Origin: Roseburia sp.
GTDB taxonomy: Bacteria; Bacillota; Clostridia; Lachnospirales; Lachnospiraceae
Assembly (NCBI GenBank): GCA_017626625.1
Contig: JAGAIK010000507.1
Location: 1-6,058 of the forward strand
Reading direction: 5' to 3'
DNA length: 6,058 nucleotides
Position 1 is the stretch's first letter. Each line of letters opens with the position of its first letter. Position numbers and translations under genes: made by a program. Under the pieces are notes generated by a model. It was not told the DNA's origin and did not search any database. It worked only from the letters and a program-made list of their open reading frames with translations. Positions 5,363 to 6,058 of this stretch are shown here, piece by piece.

Positions 5363-6058
5363 GTGGATGAGCAGTTGGCAGCTTTAAATATCTCCAACCT
5401 GCACCGCCAGGCTTCCCCGGATGACCACCTGATTATCTGTATCGGAAGAACCCACGGCAGCGCCGGAACGGACATCGGTTTCGCTTTGGCGGACGCATTA
5501 AAAATCAATTACTATGACGTGGAGATTTTCAATCAGGTGTTAGAGCGTTTAGAGGCGGAAAAGGACTCCATTGCGGACCGTGACAATTTTGCCACAAAAC
5601 TGCATGAGCTGCACGAATCGCTGCCTGATACCCGTGCCAAACGCCGTGTCAGCGACTTCAGCCGCTATCACGGACTTCCGAAAAAAGATGCCGTCTTTTT
5701 CAACCAGAGCGATTTAATCCGGGATATGGCAAAGAAAGAGGACTTTATCGTTATGGGACGCTGTGCGGATGTCATTTTAACCAACAACCGCATTCCGCAT
5801 ATCAGCATCTTCATCACGGCGCCGTTCCAGCAGCGCGTCCGCCGTATGATGGAAGTAAACCATTTAGAGTTTAAAGAAGCCTGCAAGCTCTTAAAGAAAT
5901 TAGACCGCCAGCACGAGCGCTACTATAACTTCTATACCGGAAGGAAATGGGGCGATGCCGTAAACTACGACCTTTGCATTAACAGCGCCTCCTACGGTAT
6001 CAAGGAGTCTGTGGAGCTGATTGAGCGTATGATTGATAAATATCCGACGAAAAAATAG
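5363..6058 (+). CDS. Cytidylate kinase-like family protein (Cytidylate_kin2 type)
   Basis: 231 residues, a P-loop kinase-like cytosolic protein of the family usually annotated as cytidylate kinase-like. Its true substrate is unproven; it need not be the housekeeping CMP kinase. Residues 23-39 (LIICIGRTHGSAGTDIG) are the N-terminal strand and phosphate loop in the family's G-R-x-x-G-S-x-G form, with alanine where glycine is usual and without the classical GKS/T. Other family landmarks are YYDVEIF (50-56), FIVMGRCADVIL (128-139), ISIFITAPFQQRVRRMM (147-163, the lid/arginine region) and YYNFYTGRKWGDAVNYDLCINS (187-208). The start is uncertain: GTG at 5363 lacks a ribosome site, TTG at 5375 is another in-frame choice, and the frame is open back to the TAA of the 93-aa gene. 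About 20 residues precede the kinase core, more than usual. TAG ends the gene at the last base of the window. It is third in the transporter operon. Confidence 0.85.
   Translation: MDEQLAALNISNLHRQASPDDHLIICIGRTHGSAGTDIGFALADALKINYYDVEIFNQVLERLEAEKDSIADRDNFATKLHELHESLPDTRAKRRVSDFSRYHGLPKKDAVFFNQSDLIRDMAKKEDFIVMGRCADVILTNNRIPHISIFITAPFQQRVRRMMEVNHLEFKEACKLLKKLDRQHERYYNFYTGRKWGDAVNYDLCINSASYGIKESVELIERMIDKYPTKK

Overview
The window looks like a piece of a Clostridia (Firmicutes) chromosome, most likely Lachnospiraceae. This is inferred from moderate GC, AT-rich intergenic DNA, strong GGAGG-type ribosome sites, and gene families typical of that group. No rRNA, tRNA, CRISPR array, insertion sequence or phage gene was seen. 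The genes form two divergent operons around a 273-bp AT-rich control region (3323-3595).

Minus-strand operon (3322 down past 1): a YitT-family membrane protein, then a membrane-anchored protein with a repeated extracellular part, then a 76-aa reading frame, then the first 268 residues of a UDPGP-family nucleotide-sugar pyrophosphorylase that runs off the left edge. Gaps are short (26 nt, and 15 nt before the pyrophosphorylase), and a TTGACA-type promoter lies upstream of the YitT gene. The 76-aa frame appears to be the detached C-terminal domain of the membrane-anchored protein: the two are in the same frame, separated only by one TAG and 18 further sense codons.

Plus-strand operon (3596-6058): a 12-TM-scale ion transporter (NhaD/CitMHS-like, usually annotated as a sodium:proton antiporter), then a 93-aa protein I do not recognise, then a cytidylate-kinase-like protein ending at the last base of the window. 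A near-consensus promoter (TTGACT, 17 nt, CATAAT) precedes the transporter. The kinase frame continues in phase from the 93-aa gene across a TAA, and its GTG start has no evident ribosome site, so translational coupling or a split gene is possible.

The most interesting points are these two same-frame junctions. The TAG one is the better supported, because the stop falls inside what looks like the fourth copy of an internal protein repeat. No clearly new multi-gene system is visible; the rest is ordinary membrane, transport and nucleotide-sugar metabolism.
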